Source of the DNA: Clostridiales bacterium UBA1316 | Lineage (GTDB): Bacteria; Bacillota; Clostridia; Oscillospirales; Oscillospiraceae | Assembly (NCBI GenBank): GCA_002307055.1 | Contig: DBTM01000055.1 | Coordinates: 1 to 51,767, forward strand | Length of the DNA: 51,767 nucleotides | Direction: 5' to 3' | Part shown: positions 8,905-17,067 of the stretch, piece by piece | Numbering within the stretch: position 1 is the first letter of the stretch | Layout: the number at the start of each line of letters is the position of its first letter | The notes under the pieces: generated by a model | Told to the model about the DNA's origin: nothing | Databases searched by the model: none | The model's input: the letters and a program-made list of their open reading frames with translations, nothing else | Translations under genes and position numbers: made by a program

Positions 8905-8953
8905 ACCCTGAAACCCTATTTTACTATCGGGTTAAGGGTTTTTATTTATTTTT
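8905..8953 (+). terminator. Terminator after tRNA-Gln
   Basis: CCCTGAAACCC pairs with GGGTTAAGGG across a 12-base loop, followed by a long T-rich tail from 8939. It ends the tRNA transcript. Confidence 0.85.
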
Positions 8954-9149
8954 AACGTGATTATTCGGTACCGGTATTCGGTTGGCAAGGCGGGCTAATT
9001 CTGCTCTTTTTCATTGCTTCATTATATTTCTATGGTTTATGCATAAACTAATCTCAACAGAAACGGCCTCGGAACAGGCTGAATTTTTACAGATTTCTCT
9101 GTGCAGCGCAAATACCGCTCACTATTTAAGTGTCGTAAGGAGATATACG

Positions 9150-9398
9150 ATGAACCGTGATAAATTAATCGCTCAAGTGAAAAACGAATATACCCGTCTT
9201 GCGGGCGATGAGAGTCAGCAGCATTTTAGCCAGACGACAAACAGCATTACGGCGGATGATTATTACGGAAATCTTCTGAGTATGGTTGAAAATGAAATTT
9301 CCAGAGGAACGTTTGACGACTTTCATTCGGGGCTGGATATTGTTGAAGCTGTTAAAAATGATAAGCAAAAATGGCTGTCACAATGGATGACAGTTTAA
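9150..9398 (+). CDS. Small protein of unknown function, 82 aa
   Basis: The start at 9150 is fixed by an excellent AAGGAG ribosome binding site; the open frame extends further upstream, but that part has no such signal and shows no coding character. The product is acidic and soluble with no membrane segment or signal peptide, and is predicted mainly helical (for example SMVENEISRGTFDDFHSGLDI). No family was recognised. It sits between the tRNA-Gln terminator and a lipoprotein gene that has its own promoter, so it is probably transcribed alone. Confidence 0.7.
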   Translation: MNRDKLIAQVKNEYTRLAGDESQQHFSQTTNSITADDYYGNLLSMVENEISRGTFDDFHSGLDIVEAVKNDKQKWLSQWMTV

Positions 9399-9430
9399 AA
9401 GGTATCGGAACTGCTATTTAAAATTCCTGG

Positions 9431-9458
9431 TTGCATTATGGCAATTTTTTAGTATAAT
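9431..9458 (+). promoter_or_regulatory. Promoter of the small lipoprotein gene
   Basis: TTGCAT (9431-9436), 16-base spacer, TATAAT (9453-9458), 30 bases before the ATG at 9488. Confidence 0.7.
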
Positions 9459-9487
9459 AAGTTAAACTAAAGTGGAGCGTGACATAC

Positions 9488-9934
9488 ATGAAAAAACTAT
9501 TTGTTCCGATGATGATTTTATGCGCGGCAATTTTTGCGCTGGCACTTGCCGGCTGCAGCCAGCCGCAGCTTGCCAGTCCAACCGTCATGCCGTCGCCGAC
9601 AACCGGGACCGTCATAAAAACTTTTACAGGCAAAGTGACTGCAATTAAAGGGAATGACTTTACAATCGATATGCTTAATTCGACGATGGTATTTTCAACA
9701 GTAGGACCTGAAGCTTCTGATAGTTCAAGCAATACCGGCACATCCGAACCGTCTCCGTCACCATCAGTTTTTGGGACTACTAAAGATCTTACGGTGGTCG
9801 TCCCGACCAATGTTGCTGTAACATTAGCTGATGGAAAATCAGGCACTATAGCAGATATAAAGGTCGGCAACACTGTCACATTTAAAATAATTTCCTATAT
9901 TGTTACAGCGGTGACGGTTACCGCCGTAAAATAA
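9488..9934 (+). CDS. Small secreted lipoprotein
   Basis: 148 residues. A lipoprotein signal peptide ends LALAGCSQ, so C23 would be lipidated. A short Pro/Ser/Thr linker follows, then a domain of beta strands (TFTGKVTAIKGNDFTIDM, TVVVPTNVAVTLADGK, VGNTVTFKII) suggestive of a small OB-like or DUF5666-type barrel. The domain is split by a Ser/Pro-rich low-complexity insert around residues 78-95. The GGAGCG ribosome binding site favours ATG 9488 over a GTG three codons upstream. Function is unknown. A convergent terminator follows. Confidence 0.75.
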   Translation: MKKLFVPMMILCAAIFALALAGCSQPQLASPTVMPSPTTGTVIKTFTGKVTAIKGNDFTIDMLNSTMVFSTVGPEASDSSSNTGTSEPSPSPSVFGTTKDLTVVVPTNVAVTLADGKSGTIADIKVGNTVTFKIISYIVTAVTVTAVK

Positions 9935-9950
9935 ACACATATCTGATAAT

Positions 9951-9996
9951 AAAAAGCCGACAGAATCAGCGACGAACTGACCCTGCGGCTTTTTTG
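9951..9996. terminator. Convergent terminator
   Basis: AAAAAGCCG (9951-9959) pairs with CGGCTTTTTT (from 9986) across a long loop. A-run on one side and T-run on the other suit termination of both the lipoprotein and the GH8 gene that ends at 10030. Confidence 0.7.
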
Positions 9997-10029
9997 CTTT
10001 TTCTTAAATTGTATGGCTGATTATCTCGG

Positions 10030-11169
10030 TTACCATATCCGATAGCGTCCGCTGAGGGCGAGGAGGGTGAAGAAATAGAGGCAGTTGTCGTAATAGCGGC
10101 GCTTGTCTGTCCTGAGGGGCATTTCCCAGAACTGCTTGACGGCTTGCTTTGAAAACTTGCCGTCCGCTGCAAGGGACGCGCACGCCCATGTAGCTTTCAT
10201 GCCGACGGGATGCATGATGGGTTCCTTATCAAAGACAGTTCCATCGGAATACAGAACAAAGTTTGAGGCTTTATCATCTGAAAAAACAAAGTTCTGAAGC
10301 GCGTTCAGGATTTCAACCTGCCAGAGGTCCGCGGCGAACCATTGCCAGTCGAGCGCCAGATTCATTGCGGTGCGGTAGGCATCGCTGAAGTAAGTGCGGT
10401 GTATGACACCCCAGGGACCTTTACTCTCGTCACCGGGCATAAGTGAGCCGTCGAAATTCGTCATATTCGAGACAAGACCGGTTTGAGGGTTGATGGCTTT
10501 ATGCAGGTATTCGCGGCTCGCCTTAGCGGCTTCAAGCCAGAACGGGCGGTCTTCCTCGTCAGCATGAAGCGCGAAGAGCGTATAAAAATGCGGGATGTGA
10601 TAGGAGGGATCTGTAAAAGGCGTCTCAGGGACGAATTTTATCAGCTTCGTTTCAGTGTCCCACATCGGGTCGCCCTCAATGCCATTGCTGCCCTTGTGGA
10701 CGCAAGCGCGCAGTATCTTTCGCGCCTGAACACTGTAGTCAAGCGGCTCTTCCCCGTCGCCCCAGCGGCCGGATGCGAAAAACAATGCCATGGCATAATA
10801 CTCCTCGCCGTCAGGGGCCGGCCCCTCGGCGTTTCTCGTGCCGTCGAGCTTGCAGGACCAGGCAAAGTAATCCTGATATCTGCCGCTTGTGTGCAGCATA
10901 TAGCGTACACTCCACCGCCATATCCGGTCAAAGATATCCTTGCGGTCCATCTGCACCGCCATCATCATCCCGTACGACATGCCCTCAGTTCTGGCGTCGT
11001 CATTGCCCGTGTCCACCATATACCCCATATCGATTCCAGCCTCCTGATAAATTCTGTCCGGACCAATAAAAAGCGTATTAAAAGCCTCTCCCACGCGCCG
11101 ATCTATTTCATCCTGCGCATATCCATTCTCCAGTAAAACGTTCTTGTATGTACCGTCAATGCCGGGCAT
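10030..11169 (-). CDS. Glycoside hydrolase family 8, reducing-end exo-oligoxylanase type
   Basis: 379 residues without a signal peptide, hence intracellular. The family GH8 signature ARTEGMSYGMMMA carries the probable acid catalyst E62. FSDAYRTAMN holds D263, aligning with the general base of Rex enzymes. WSCKLDGT and GSLMPGDESKGPWG also fit reducing-end xylose-releasing exo-oligoxylanase (EC 3.2.1.156), and its length is close to known Rex enzymes. It would trim imported xylo-oligosaccharides from the reducing end. AGGAGG precedes the ATG. It is the last gene of the operon GH39 - APH-like kinase - GH8. Confidence 0.88.
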   Translation of the reverse strand: MPGIDGTYKNVLLENGYAQDEIDRRVGEAFNTLFIGPDRIYQEAGIDMGYMVDTGNDDARTEGMSYGMMMAVQMDRKDIFDRIWRWSVRYMLHTSGRYQDYFAWSCKLDGTRNAEGPAPDGEEYYAMALFFASGRWGDGEEPLDYSVQARKILRACVHKGSNGIEGDPMWDTETKLIKFVPETPFTDPSYHIPHFYTLFALHADEEDRPFWLEAAKASREYLHKAINPQTGLVSNMTNFDGSLMPGDESKGPWGVIHRTYFSDAYRTAMNLALDWQWFAADLWQVEILNALQNFVFSDDKASNFVLYSDGTVFDKEPIMHPVGMKATWACASLAADGKFSKQAVKQFWEMPLRTDKRRYYDNCLYFFTLLALSGRYRIW

Positions 11170-11200
11170 AAGGTCATCCTCCTAAAAAGATTGTCTTGTT

Positions 11201-12007
11201 TTATAAATTCAATCCACATGACAACAGATACTTAAATACTGCGTTTTTTTCAGCTGTTTCTTCGTCGCGTAATTCTGACAGTCTAGCAGCGGCGATAACC
11301 ATCAGCCATTCGGCGAGGCTTTCTCTGCTGACGCCCATTTCCGAAAGATAAATATCGGTTGCGTGTTTTTTCATAGAAAGTAAGCGTTCTGCATCGTTCG
11401 TGTCAGGTGGAACCGGTGTCATTTCAAGGAGATAGACGGTTCTGGCAATGTCTCCGAATTTGTGACCGCGACAGACGTTCATGTAGTCGATGACATAGTA
11501 TGTCCCTTGATTTGCAATGACATTGCCGAAATGAAAATCACCGTGGCAAAAACAATAACCATCCGGCAGCCCATCGAGCGTTTTAAGAAACTCTGTTTTA
11601 CTTAGCTTGCTCAAGCTATCCGAACGCTTGATATTTGTCTTTAAAATGGATTTTAAATTAACAGCGCGCTGCAATTTTTGAGACAGTATTTTTTTGTGTA
11701 ATACAGCTAAAGCCGCCGCGTACTGTTCTAAATCCCCTGTTTTGAATATCAGATCCAACATAGACACGCCGTCGAGTTTATCATAAACAATGCCATGTCT
11801 TCCGCCGTACGTCGCAAGCTCATAGCTTTTTATGATCGGAATGTCCAAAGCATTGAGTAATTTGGAATTTTTGATTTCATAACGTACACTCTGAAGCGGA
11901 TAACCGGCGTTAAACAGCTTGACGACACGGTTATTGCCCACATCATAAACATCGGCAGTATTTCCTCTGCCAAGCAACGGGCCTAACACTTTTTCACGCA
12001 TCAGCAT
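11201..12007 (-). CDS. APH-fold phosphotransferase
   Basis: 268 residues with the aminoglycoside phosphotransferase/choline kinase fold: Gly-rich loop LGRGNTADVYDVG (11-24), Lys in VVKLF, Brenner motif CHGDFHFGNV with catalytic D157 and N162, and the metal ligand in VIDYMN (D174). It resembles the APH-like group annotated as the TIGR02172 paralogous family more than drug-modifying enzymes. The start codon directly abuts the GH39 stop, so translation is probably coupled. Placement between two xylo-oligosaccharide hydrolases suggests a sugar or metabolite substrate, but this is inference. Confidence 0.82.
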   Translation of the reverse strand: MLMREKVLGPLLGRGNTADVYDVGNNRVVKLFNAGYPLQSVRYEIKNSKLLNALDIPIIKSYELATYGGRHGIVYDKLDGVSMLDLIFKTGDLEQYAAALAVLHKKILSQKLQRAVNLKSILKTNIKRSDSLSKLSKTEFLKTLDGLPDGYCFCHGDFHFGNVIANQGTYYVIDYMNVCRGHKFGDIARTVYLLEMTPVPPDTNDAERLLSMKKHATDIYLSEMGVSRESLAEWLMVIAAARLSELRDEETAEKNAVFKYLLSCGLNL

Positions 12008-13516
12008 TTATACTAACCCGTAAAACTCATCGGGATCAAAGCCGAGATAGGTGTCGGTCTGGTCGTTAACCGGCAGGATTTCAACCATGCACAGGTGATT
12101 GCACGGGATTGTCAGTTCTATTTCATACATACCGTCCCGCTCAAACAGCTTTGTATCCGTCTGGCAAGGCTCGGCGGAGGCTTGCAAAATTTTAAGCTGC
12201 TCTTTATTGAGGTTGCGCGGCTTACCCAGGTCGCTCCAGGTCTGTACGGGGTTCGCATGCGCGCCGCCCACATCCTTTTTAACGGCAATGGCTTGCTGCC
12301 CGAGCGCGGGCAGTGAAAGAGTGTAGCAATCATCCGGGGTTGGCTGATGATCGCGCATATCATGGGCATTCCAGCCGATAATAACATACTTACCGGCATC
12401 CTTGGTTACGATGAGGTTATCGTCGCGGTAGAGCAGTTCCCTGCCCGCCTTCGAGAAAAACTCAAAGGTATAAAATGTGGGTTTTTTGATGCTGCCCAAC
12501 GCAACGAGGCCGAAGCCTCCGTGGAAAATCGATTTTGGCACATCCGATTCTTCAAACACATCGCTGAAGGTCCAATAGGAATAGGAGTCGGCATAATCCC
12601 CCGCTTCGCTGAGGATGCGTGCAATAAAAGCCGCGTTAAAATCCGTATCGTGAATCGGGCATGTCGGCGAATAGGAGCTGTTGAATTCCGTGATATGAAG
12701 CGGCATATCGGCTATTTCAGGATAGTCGGACATGTACTTTCGGGTTTCCTTCAGTTCATCAATCATGATGGCCGGATCTCTCATGGTGTGATATGTATAA
12801 TGCCCGCGTGTCGTCGGGGTGTTGGCTGTATAACAGTGGCGGGTAATAAAATCCAGCGGCGAATTATTCTTAATGCAATGCTCAAAGAACCCGCGCAGCC
12901 ATTTTTCGGTTTCAACGCCGCAGATAGCCGGACCGCCGACCTGAATGCGTACGTCGACCGCTTTAACAGCTTTTGCGGAATAATCGTAAAGCTTGAAGTA
13001 TTCCTCCATCGTACCTGCCCAGAACGGGATGTTCGGCTCATTCCAAACCTCGATGGGCCAGGTGATGACCTCTTCTATGCCGTACCGCTCAACAAGATGC
13101 GTCAAGGTGTTTTTAATCAAATCCGCCCATTTTTCATAAGAGACAGGCGGCGTTACGTTACCCTTCCAGTAGAACACCGTCTGTTCGCCGGTTTTCAGCC
13201 TTTCAGGCATAAAACCAAGCTCGAGGAACGGACGAATTCCGCAGGCAAGATAGGCATCCATAATACGGTCAAGATAGGTGAAATTATAAAAGGGATACTT
13301 TTTACCGTCCATCTCGGTTTCACGGCAGATACCGACATCATCGCAAAACAGTCCGTGACCGCGGATATACCGAAAATGGATGGCATCCTGCACCATTTCC
13401 ATATGGTCGATGTATTCCTTCTGAAGCGCCAGACCCATTCTCCCCGTTCCGACACAATAGGCCGCGTTGTTCTTAAAAGGCTTTCCTGTGCCCGGCACCT
13501 TGATTTGCTTTGCCAT
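12008..13516 (-). CDS. Glycoside hydrolase family 39, beta-xylosidase type
   Basis: 502 residues, cytosolic (no signal peptide). GH39 TIM-barrel signatures: acid/base E160 in IEVWNEPNIPFWAG and nucleophile E277 in LHITEFNSSYSP, plus HFRYIRGHG near the N-terminus and HCYTANTP. Length matches bacterial GH39 beta-xylosidases (about 500). It would release xylose from xylo-oligosaccharides. A GGGAGG ribosome binding site precedes the ATG. It is first in the operon with the APH-like kinase and GH8. No sugar transporter lies alongside. Confidence 0.9.
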   Translation of the reverse strand: MAKQIKVPGTGKPFKNNAAYCVGTGRMGLALQKEYIDHMEMVQDAIHFRYIRGHGLFCDDVGICRETEMDGKKYPFYNFTYLDRIMDAYLACGIRPFLELGFMPERLKTGEQTVFYWKGNVTPPVSYEKWADLIKNTLTHLVERYGIEEVITWPIEVWNEPNIPFWAGTMEEYFKLYDYSAKAVKAVDVRIQVGGPAICGVETEKWLRGFFEHCIKNNSPLDFITRHCYTANTPTTRGHYTYHTMRDPAIMIDELKETRKYMSDYPEIADMPLHITEFNSSYSPTCPIHDTDFNAAFIARILSEAGDYADSYSYWTFSDVFEESDVPKSIFHGGFGLVALGSIKKPTFYTFEFFSKAGRELLYRDDNLIVTKDAGKYVIIGWNAHDMRDHQPTPDDCYTLSLPALGQQAIAVKKDVGGAHANPVQTWSDLGKPRNLNKEQLKILQASAEPCQTDTKLFERDGMYEIELTIPCNHLCMVEILPVNDQTDTYLGFDPDEFYGLV

Positions 13517-13560
13517 TTCATAATCCTCCCGACAGTTATGTGTTTTATATTGAATAAGTC

Positions 13561-13572
13561 ATAACAAGTTAT
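13561..13572. promoter_or_regulatory. Palindrome ATAAC-AA-GTTAT upstream of GH39 operon
   Basis: A perfect 12-base dyad 45 bases upstream of the GH39 start codon, in AT-rich DNA. A possible operator, perhaps for the neighbouring AraC-type regulator. No clear promoter boxes were found. Confidence 0.3.
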
Positions 13573-13626
13573 AAACAAAATTCTGACATTAATCAATACC
13601 TATTTTACCACTTTTAGCATTTGATG

Positions 13627-14724
13627 TTAACCTTCATCAAACGTTCTTCTATAGGATGTCGGTGTCATACCAACAATCTTTTTGAATAATTTAGTAAAAT
13701 ATTCTTCACAGTATCCGAGCTTTGCCGCAATTTCATAATTTTTCATACTGAGATCAGCAAGTAGTTTTTTTGCTCTTTCTATTTTAACAAATGTGATATA
13801 ATCGATCACATTCTGTCCGGTCTTTTCTTTAAACAGCATACTTAAATAGGATCTGGAGATAAAAAGCTTTTTTGCGATTTTATTCAGAGATATTTCTGTA
13901 TCAACGTTTTCGAGGATAATTTTACAGGCATTCTTGATCATCATATTGTTGTCAATTTCAAGCTCAAATTTACCGATGGTTGACGTGATTTCGCTGACAA
14001 CCCAAACAAGCCTCGATTTTATATCTGAAAGCTCAGCGCAGTCCGACAGATCAATTCTGCAGGTTTCCGAAATTTCCGAAAGCTTTTGAAGCCACGGATA
14101 ATCATGGACAATTGTGTCAATGAGTTTACTGATAACATTGTTGAAGATATACGCCGTTTTCAGGCAGTCATAATTGACAGCCGCCCAGGTCGATTCCAGC
14201 ATTTTAGCTGCGATTGCAGCAGACTTGCCGCCGCCGTCTGCGATACTCGAAACGAGATTCCGAAGTTCACCCGCAGGGAAATGCTCCTGTGCATTTTCTT
14301 CGAGAATATTCTTCATATACTCGATACTGGTCTGTTCCAGATTTTTTTGTTTGATATAAGCAGCGGCTTGATGCAGCATTTTTAAAAAATCTTCAGAATT
14401 AACCGGTTTCAGCAGGTATTCAATAGCGCCGTTGGTAAAGCCTTGCCTGGCATATTCAAAGTCGCTGAACTGGCTCATAAGCACAACGCATTTACAAAGC
14501 TTGTCTTCCAGAACCTTTTTAGTCAATTCGATTCCATCGATAACAGGCATTCTAATATCTGTTATCATGATATCGACCGGATTATCATAGAGTATTTTCA
14601 ATGCGTCGCGTCCATTTGCCGCTTCAGCCGTAATTTGGAAGCCGGAAATATCCCCCCAAACATTCATCGCGCTGATTTCAAGTAAATTCAGTTTAACGTC
14701 ATCAACGAGCATGACACTATACAT
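13627..14724 (-). CDS. YesN-type response regulator with AraC HTH
   Basis: 365 residues. N-terminal receiver (MLVDDVKLN, phosphoacceptor D56 in MITDIRMPVIDG, K in LLKPVNSEDF), a middle helical region, and a C-terminal AraC double helix-turn-helix (LNKIAKKLFISRSYLSMLFK; YEIAAKLGYCEEYFTKLFKK). YesN-type regulators usually control carbohydrate uptake and breakdown genes together with a sensor kinase of the YesM type. Here no kinase gene is adjacent. The start at 14724 has a GAGGAA site, unlike an upstream in-frame start. It lies upstream of and on the same strand as the GH39-APH-GH8 operon, which it probably activates. Confidence 0.9.
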   Translation of the reverse strand: MYSVMLVDDVKLNLLEISAMNVWGDISGFQITAEAANGRDALKILYDNPVDIMITDIRMPVIDGIELTKKVLEDKLCKCVVLMSQFSDFEYARQGFTNGAIEYLLKPVNSEDFLKMLHQAAAYIKQKNLEQTSIEYMKNILEENAQEHFPAGELRNLVSSIADGGGKSAAIAAKMLESTWAAVNYDCLKTAYIFNNVISKLIDTIVHDYPWLQKLSEISETCRIDLSDCAELSDIKSRLVWVVSEITSTIGKFELEIDNNMMIKNACKIILENVDTEISLNKIAKKLFISRSYLSMLFKEKTGQNVIDYITFVKIERAKKLLADLSMKNYEIAAKLGYCEEYFTKLFKKIVGMTPTSYRRTFDEG

Positions 14725-14996
14725 CCTACGTTCCTCATTCCCTGCTTCAGTGCATTTCTTAAAATATAATATTTCAATTAATACTAACATAAATCATTAT
14801 ATTGTTAAAAGGAAATTTTTCGATTTGGTATAATTTATATTGTCATTACCCCTATTATTTGAAATACATTAATGTTTCCGGGTATCCCTGTCATATTTCA
14901 GCATAAGATAACCATCTGATATGGGCTGTTAAAATAAAACTCTTTATGCTAATATAGTCGATAAGGTTAATTTTAGTCTCGTGAAGGAGGTGCGCT

Positions 14997-15674
14997 ATGT
15001 ATGAAATTTGCTATATCATCGGAGCTGCTCCAATTGAAGCCATAACGCTCCATACGACCGCATCCGATTTTGTCATTACCGCCGATGCGGGATATTTGCA
15101 TTTAGCAGGGCTCTCCGTCGCCGCCGACCTTGTTGTCGGTGATTTTGACTCACTCGGCTTCATACCAAGTCATCCCAATGTTATAACATACCCCCGGGAG
15201 AAGGACAAGACCGATATGCTGCTCGCCATCGATGAAGGTCTGCGGCGCAATTATAAAACATTCGTCCTTCTTGGGGGCTTAGGCGGAAGGCTGGATCATA
15301 CGTACGCAAATATCCAAACCCTTTCCTATATCGCCCAAAATAACGCGCGCGGATTCCTGCTCGGCGGCGGAACCGCTGTCACCGTCATCAAAAACGATGT
15401 TATTAGTTTCAAGCGCGGGAATACCGGCATCCTCTCCGTTTTTTGCTGTGATACAACAGCACGGGGCGTTATGATTCATGGCTTGAAATATGAGCTGAAT
15501 AACGCTGTTGTGACAGGAACTTATCCCATCGGCGTCAGCAATGAATTCACCGGCGTAAAAAGCGAAATTTCAGTTAAAAGCGGCAGTCTGATGATCATGT
15601 GGGAAGATAATGCCGCAGCAATTATAGACAATATCAAGCAGACATGCTATCGAGCGGAGGACCTAAATGATTAA
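14997..15674 (+). CDS. thiN: Thiamine pyrophosphokinase
   Basis: 225 residues. Conserved TPK motifs: ADAGYLHL (30-36), VVGDFDSLG (47-54), DKTDMLLAID (70-79) and GGLGGRLDHTYAN, with a C-terminal beta-rich thiamine-binding domain (GVSNEFTG). It converts thiamine and ATP to thiamine pyrophosphate and AMP in the cytosol. A strong GAAGGAGG site precedes the ATG. It overlaps the HAD gene by 8 bases. No TPP riboswitch signature was seen in the leader. The usual rsgA-rpe context of clostridial thiN is absent. Confidence 0.93.
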   Translation: MYEICYIIGAAPIEAITLHTTASDFVITADAGYLHLAGLSVAADLVVGDFDSLGFIPSHPNVITYPREKDKTDMLLAIDEGLRRNYKTFVLLGGLGGRLDHTYANIQTLSYIAQNNARGFLLGGGTAVTVIKNDVISFKRGNTGILSVFCCDTTARGVMIHGLKYELNNAVVTGTYPIGVSNEFTGVKSEISVKSGSLMIMWEDNAAAIIDNIKQTCYRAEDLND

Positions 15675-16320
15675 TTTTAAAGGCGCAATTTTTGACCTTG
15701 ACGGTACTCTGTTAAACTCCATGCCCATATGGGAAACTGTCGCATCCGACTTTTTGGTTAAGCAAGGGATTACGCCGGGTGCCGAGGTGAACGAAGCTGT
15801 CCGCTCGATGAGCATCCAGCAGGTCTGCGCGCTTTTTTGCTCCGAATACGGACTGCCGCTCAGCAATGAGGACATCATTGACGGTATCAACAAAATGGTT
15901 GAAGATTTTTACTTTCATCAGGTGCCGCTCAAATCCGGCGTTGCGGAAGCACTTGCGCGTCTCAAAAACCGGGGCGTTAAAATGTGCGTTGCGACGGCAA
16001 CAGACAGATATCTTGTTGAAGCCGCACTGCGCCGCAATAAGGTTCTGCAATATTTCGACCGCATATTTACCTGTACAGAGGTCGGTGCCGGGAAGGACCA
16101 ACCCGATATTTATTTGCGGGCGCTTGACGCTCTGGGCACTGATTTAGCTGATACCGTTGTTTTCGAGGACGCGCTTTATGCCATCAGGACAGCTAAAGAA
16201 ACCGGATTTATTGTTGCCGCTCTTTATGACACATCCGCTGACGAGAAACAAAACGCAATCAAAAAGCTGGCGGATTATTACTTTACATCCTTTGTTGAAT
16301 GGAATAAACGCGATGCTTAA
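15667..16320 (+). CDS. HAD superfamily (subfamily IA) phosphatase
   Basis: 217 residues. Motif I FDLDGTLLNS (nucleophile D10, acid/base D12), an alpha-helical cap, motif II ATATDRYL, a motif III lysine in GAGKDQPDIY, and motif IV VFEDALYAI. This is the beta-phosphoglucomutase/phosphatase-like group. Motif III reads KDQPD rather than the common KPxPD. Overlap with thiN suggests a phosphatase for a thiamine-related or general metabolite, but substrates in this family cannot be read from motifs. A short thiD-like remnant follows immediately. Confidence 0.88.
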   Translation: MINFKGAIFDLDGTLLNSMPIWETVASDFLVKQGITPGAEVNEAVRSMSIQQVCALFCSEYGLPLSNEDIIDGINKMVEDFYFHQVPLKSGVAEALARLKNRGVKMCVATATDRYLVEAALRRNKVLQYFDRIFTCTEVGAGKDQPDIYLRALDALGTDLADTVVFEDALYAIRTAKETGFIVAALYDTSADEKQNAIKKLADYYFTSFVEWNKRDA

Positions 16321-16322
16321 AA

Positions 16323-16382
16323 GTGTTGACGATTGCCGGATCAGACTGCGGCGGCGGCGCCCTGCCGATAATTTTACCTTAA
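16323..16382 (+). pseudogene. thiD: Remnant of a ThiD/PdxK-like kinase (N-terminal stub)
   Basis: Two bases after the HAD stop a GTG opens a frame reading VLTIAGSDCGGGA (16323-16361). This is the N-terminal signature of hydroxymethylpyrimidine (phosphate) kinase, TIAGSDxGGGAGIQADLK. The match breaks off exactly before GIQADLK and the frame stops at 16380-16382. The position, directly after thiN and a HAD gene, fits a thiamine cluster that lost the body of thiD by deletion. No further thiD sequence is visible downstream. Confidence 0.6.
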
Positions 16383-16460
16383 TATCATGAAAATATAACA
16401 AAATACTTCAAATTCAAGTTAAAGTTGGTAAGATATGTTCATACTGTTTACGTAGTAATG

Positions 16461-16469
16461 TGTTATACT
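16461..16469 (+). promoter_or_regulatory. Extended -10 promoter element
   Basis: TGTTATACT, an extended -10 (TG-n-TATACT), about 30 bases upstream of the small gene at 16501. No good -35 box is present. Confidence 0.45.
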
Positions 16470-16500
16470 TTTTATATCGATGCCAGATCGATGTTAGGAA

Positions 16501-16704
16501 GTGAGAAGAATTATAAAAAACAGAGAAGTAGAAAAGCAATGCAAAAGCCTCGCTGAGCAAAAGAACGTCGTAATTAGGAAATATCATTTAAACAGCATTG
16601 TATGTTTTTATGAAGCCGAAGATAAATGGGCAAGTAAAGATTTTCCCTCTTGGGAAGCAGTCCTCGCTTTTTTAAACAGCAATGATAAACTCGCAACGGC
16701 TTAA
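16501..16704 (+). CDS. Small protein of unknown function, about 64-67 aa
   Basis: Short basic protein (NREVEKQCKSLAEQKN, then NSIVCFYEAEDKWASKDFPS) with two cysteines and no membrane segment. The start is uncertain. GTG 16501 directly abuts AGGAA, which is too close; the same AGGAAGTGAG would suit a rare ATT at 16510. A promoter-like element lies upstream and a very strong terminator downstream, which supports a real short transcript. No family recognised. It does not belong to the thiN operon if the extended -10 is used. Confidence 0.6.
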   Translation: MRRIIKNREVEKQCKSLAEQKNVVIRKYHLNSIVCFYEAEDKWASKDFPSWEAVLAFLNSNDKLATA

Positions 16705-16718
16705 ACTTTCCTTTTACG

Positions 16719-16764
16719 AAAAACAGCAGAGAGTATCAACACGATACTCTCTGCTGTTTTTATT
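16719..16764 (+). terminator. Strong intrinsic terminator
   Basis: A perfect 19-bp stem (16719-16737 with 16743-16761), loop AACAC, ending in a T-run. It closes the transcript of the small gene. Confidence 0.93.
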
Positions 16765-16801
16765 ACCGCAGTCTATTGAACTCTCGCGAATTAAATAGTA
16801 A

Positions 16802-17015
16802 TATGACTATCGTGATGAATCAGCATTTGAGCATCTACGCTTTTCATTCCCGCGCAGGCGGGAATCCAGGTTTCCGCGTCGTGTTTATGCTGGAACGAGA
16901 TATAAAAATATCAGTATATTTCAAATGTAATGAAGAGACTGGGGATGTGGATTCCCGCCTTCGCGGGAATTACAGACGCGTAACACGGTAATGCTGAGTT
17001 AACGCGATAGCCATA
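16802..17015. mobile_element. MITE-like element, copy 1
   Basis: A non-coding unit of about 212 bases found twice in this window (second copy 40882-41096, roughly 90% identical by eye). Ends are imperfect terminal inverted repeats: left TGACTATCG...TCAGCAT, right the complement with about 5 mismatches in 24. Inside is a second dyad built on CATTCCCGCGCAGGCGGGAAT. Both copies are bounded by TA on each side, as expected for IS630/Tc1-mariner-type insertion. No transposase is encoded. Open frames across it are spurious. Confidence 0.75.
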
Positions 17016-17067
17016 AACAAGTATTATAGTCACTTATAATAAACACAGCGGGGAGCAAAAATTACAC

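Noticed and set aside
11201..12007. Antibiotic resistance by an aminoglycoside phosphotransferase
   Set aside because: Only the general fold motifs match; the gene is coupled to glycoside hydrolases and resembles metabolic APH-like kinases.
12347..13564. A 405-codon plus-strand open frame opposite the GH39 gene
   Set aside because: It is the antisense shadow of GH39, which has clear catalytic motifs, a ribosome binding site and operon context; the antisense product shows no family signature.
14800..14996. TPP riboswitch upstream of thiN
   Set aside because: The conserved CTGAGA and ACCTGATCTGGATAATACC-type segments are not present.
16776..16991. Open frames across the MITE copies with peptides like HSRAGGNPG or SFPRRREST
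   Set aside because: These are well-known spurious translations of palindromic intergenic repeats, not genes.
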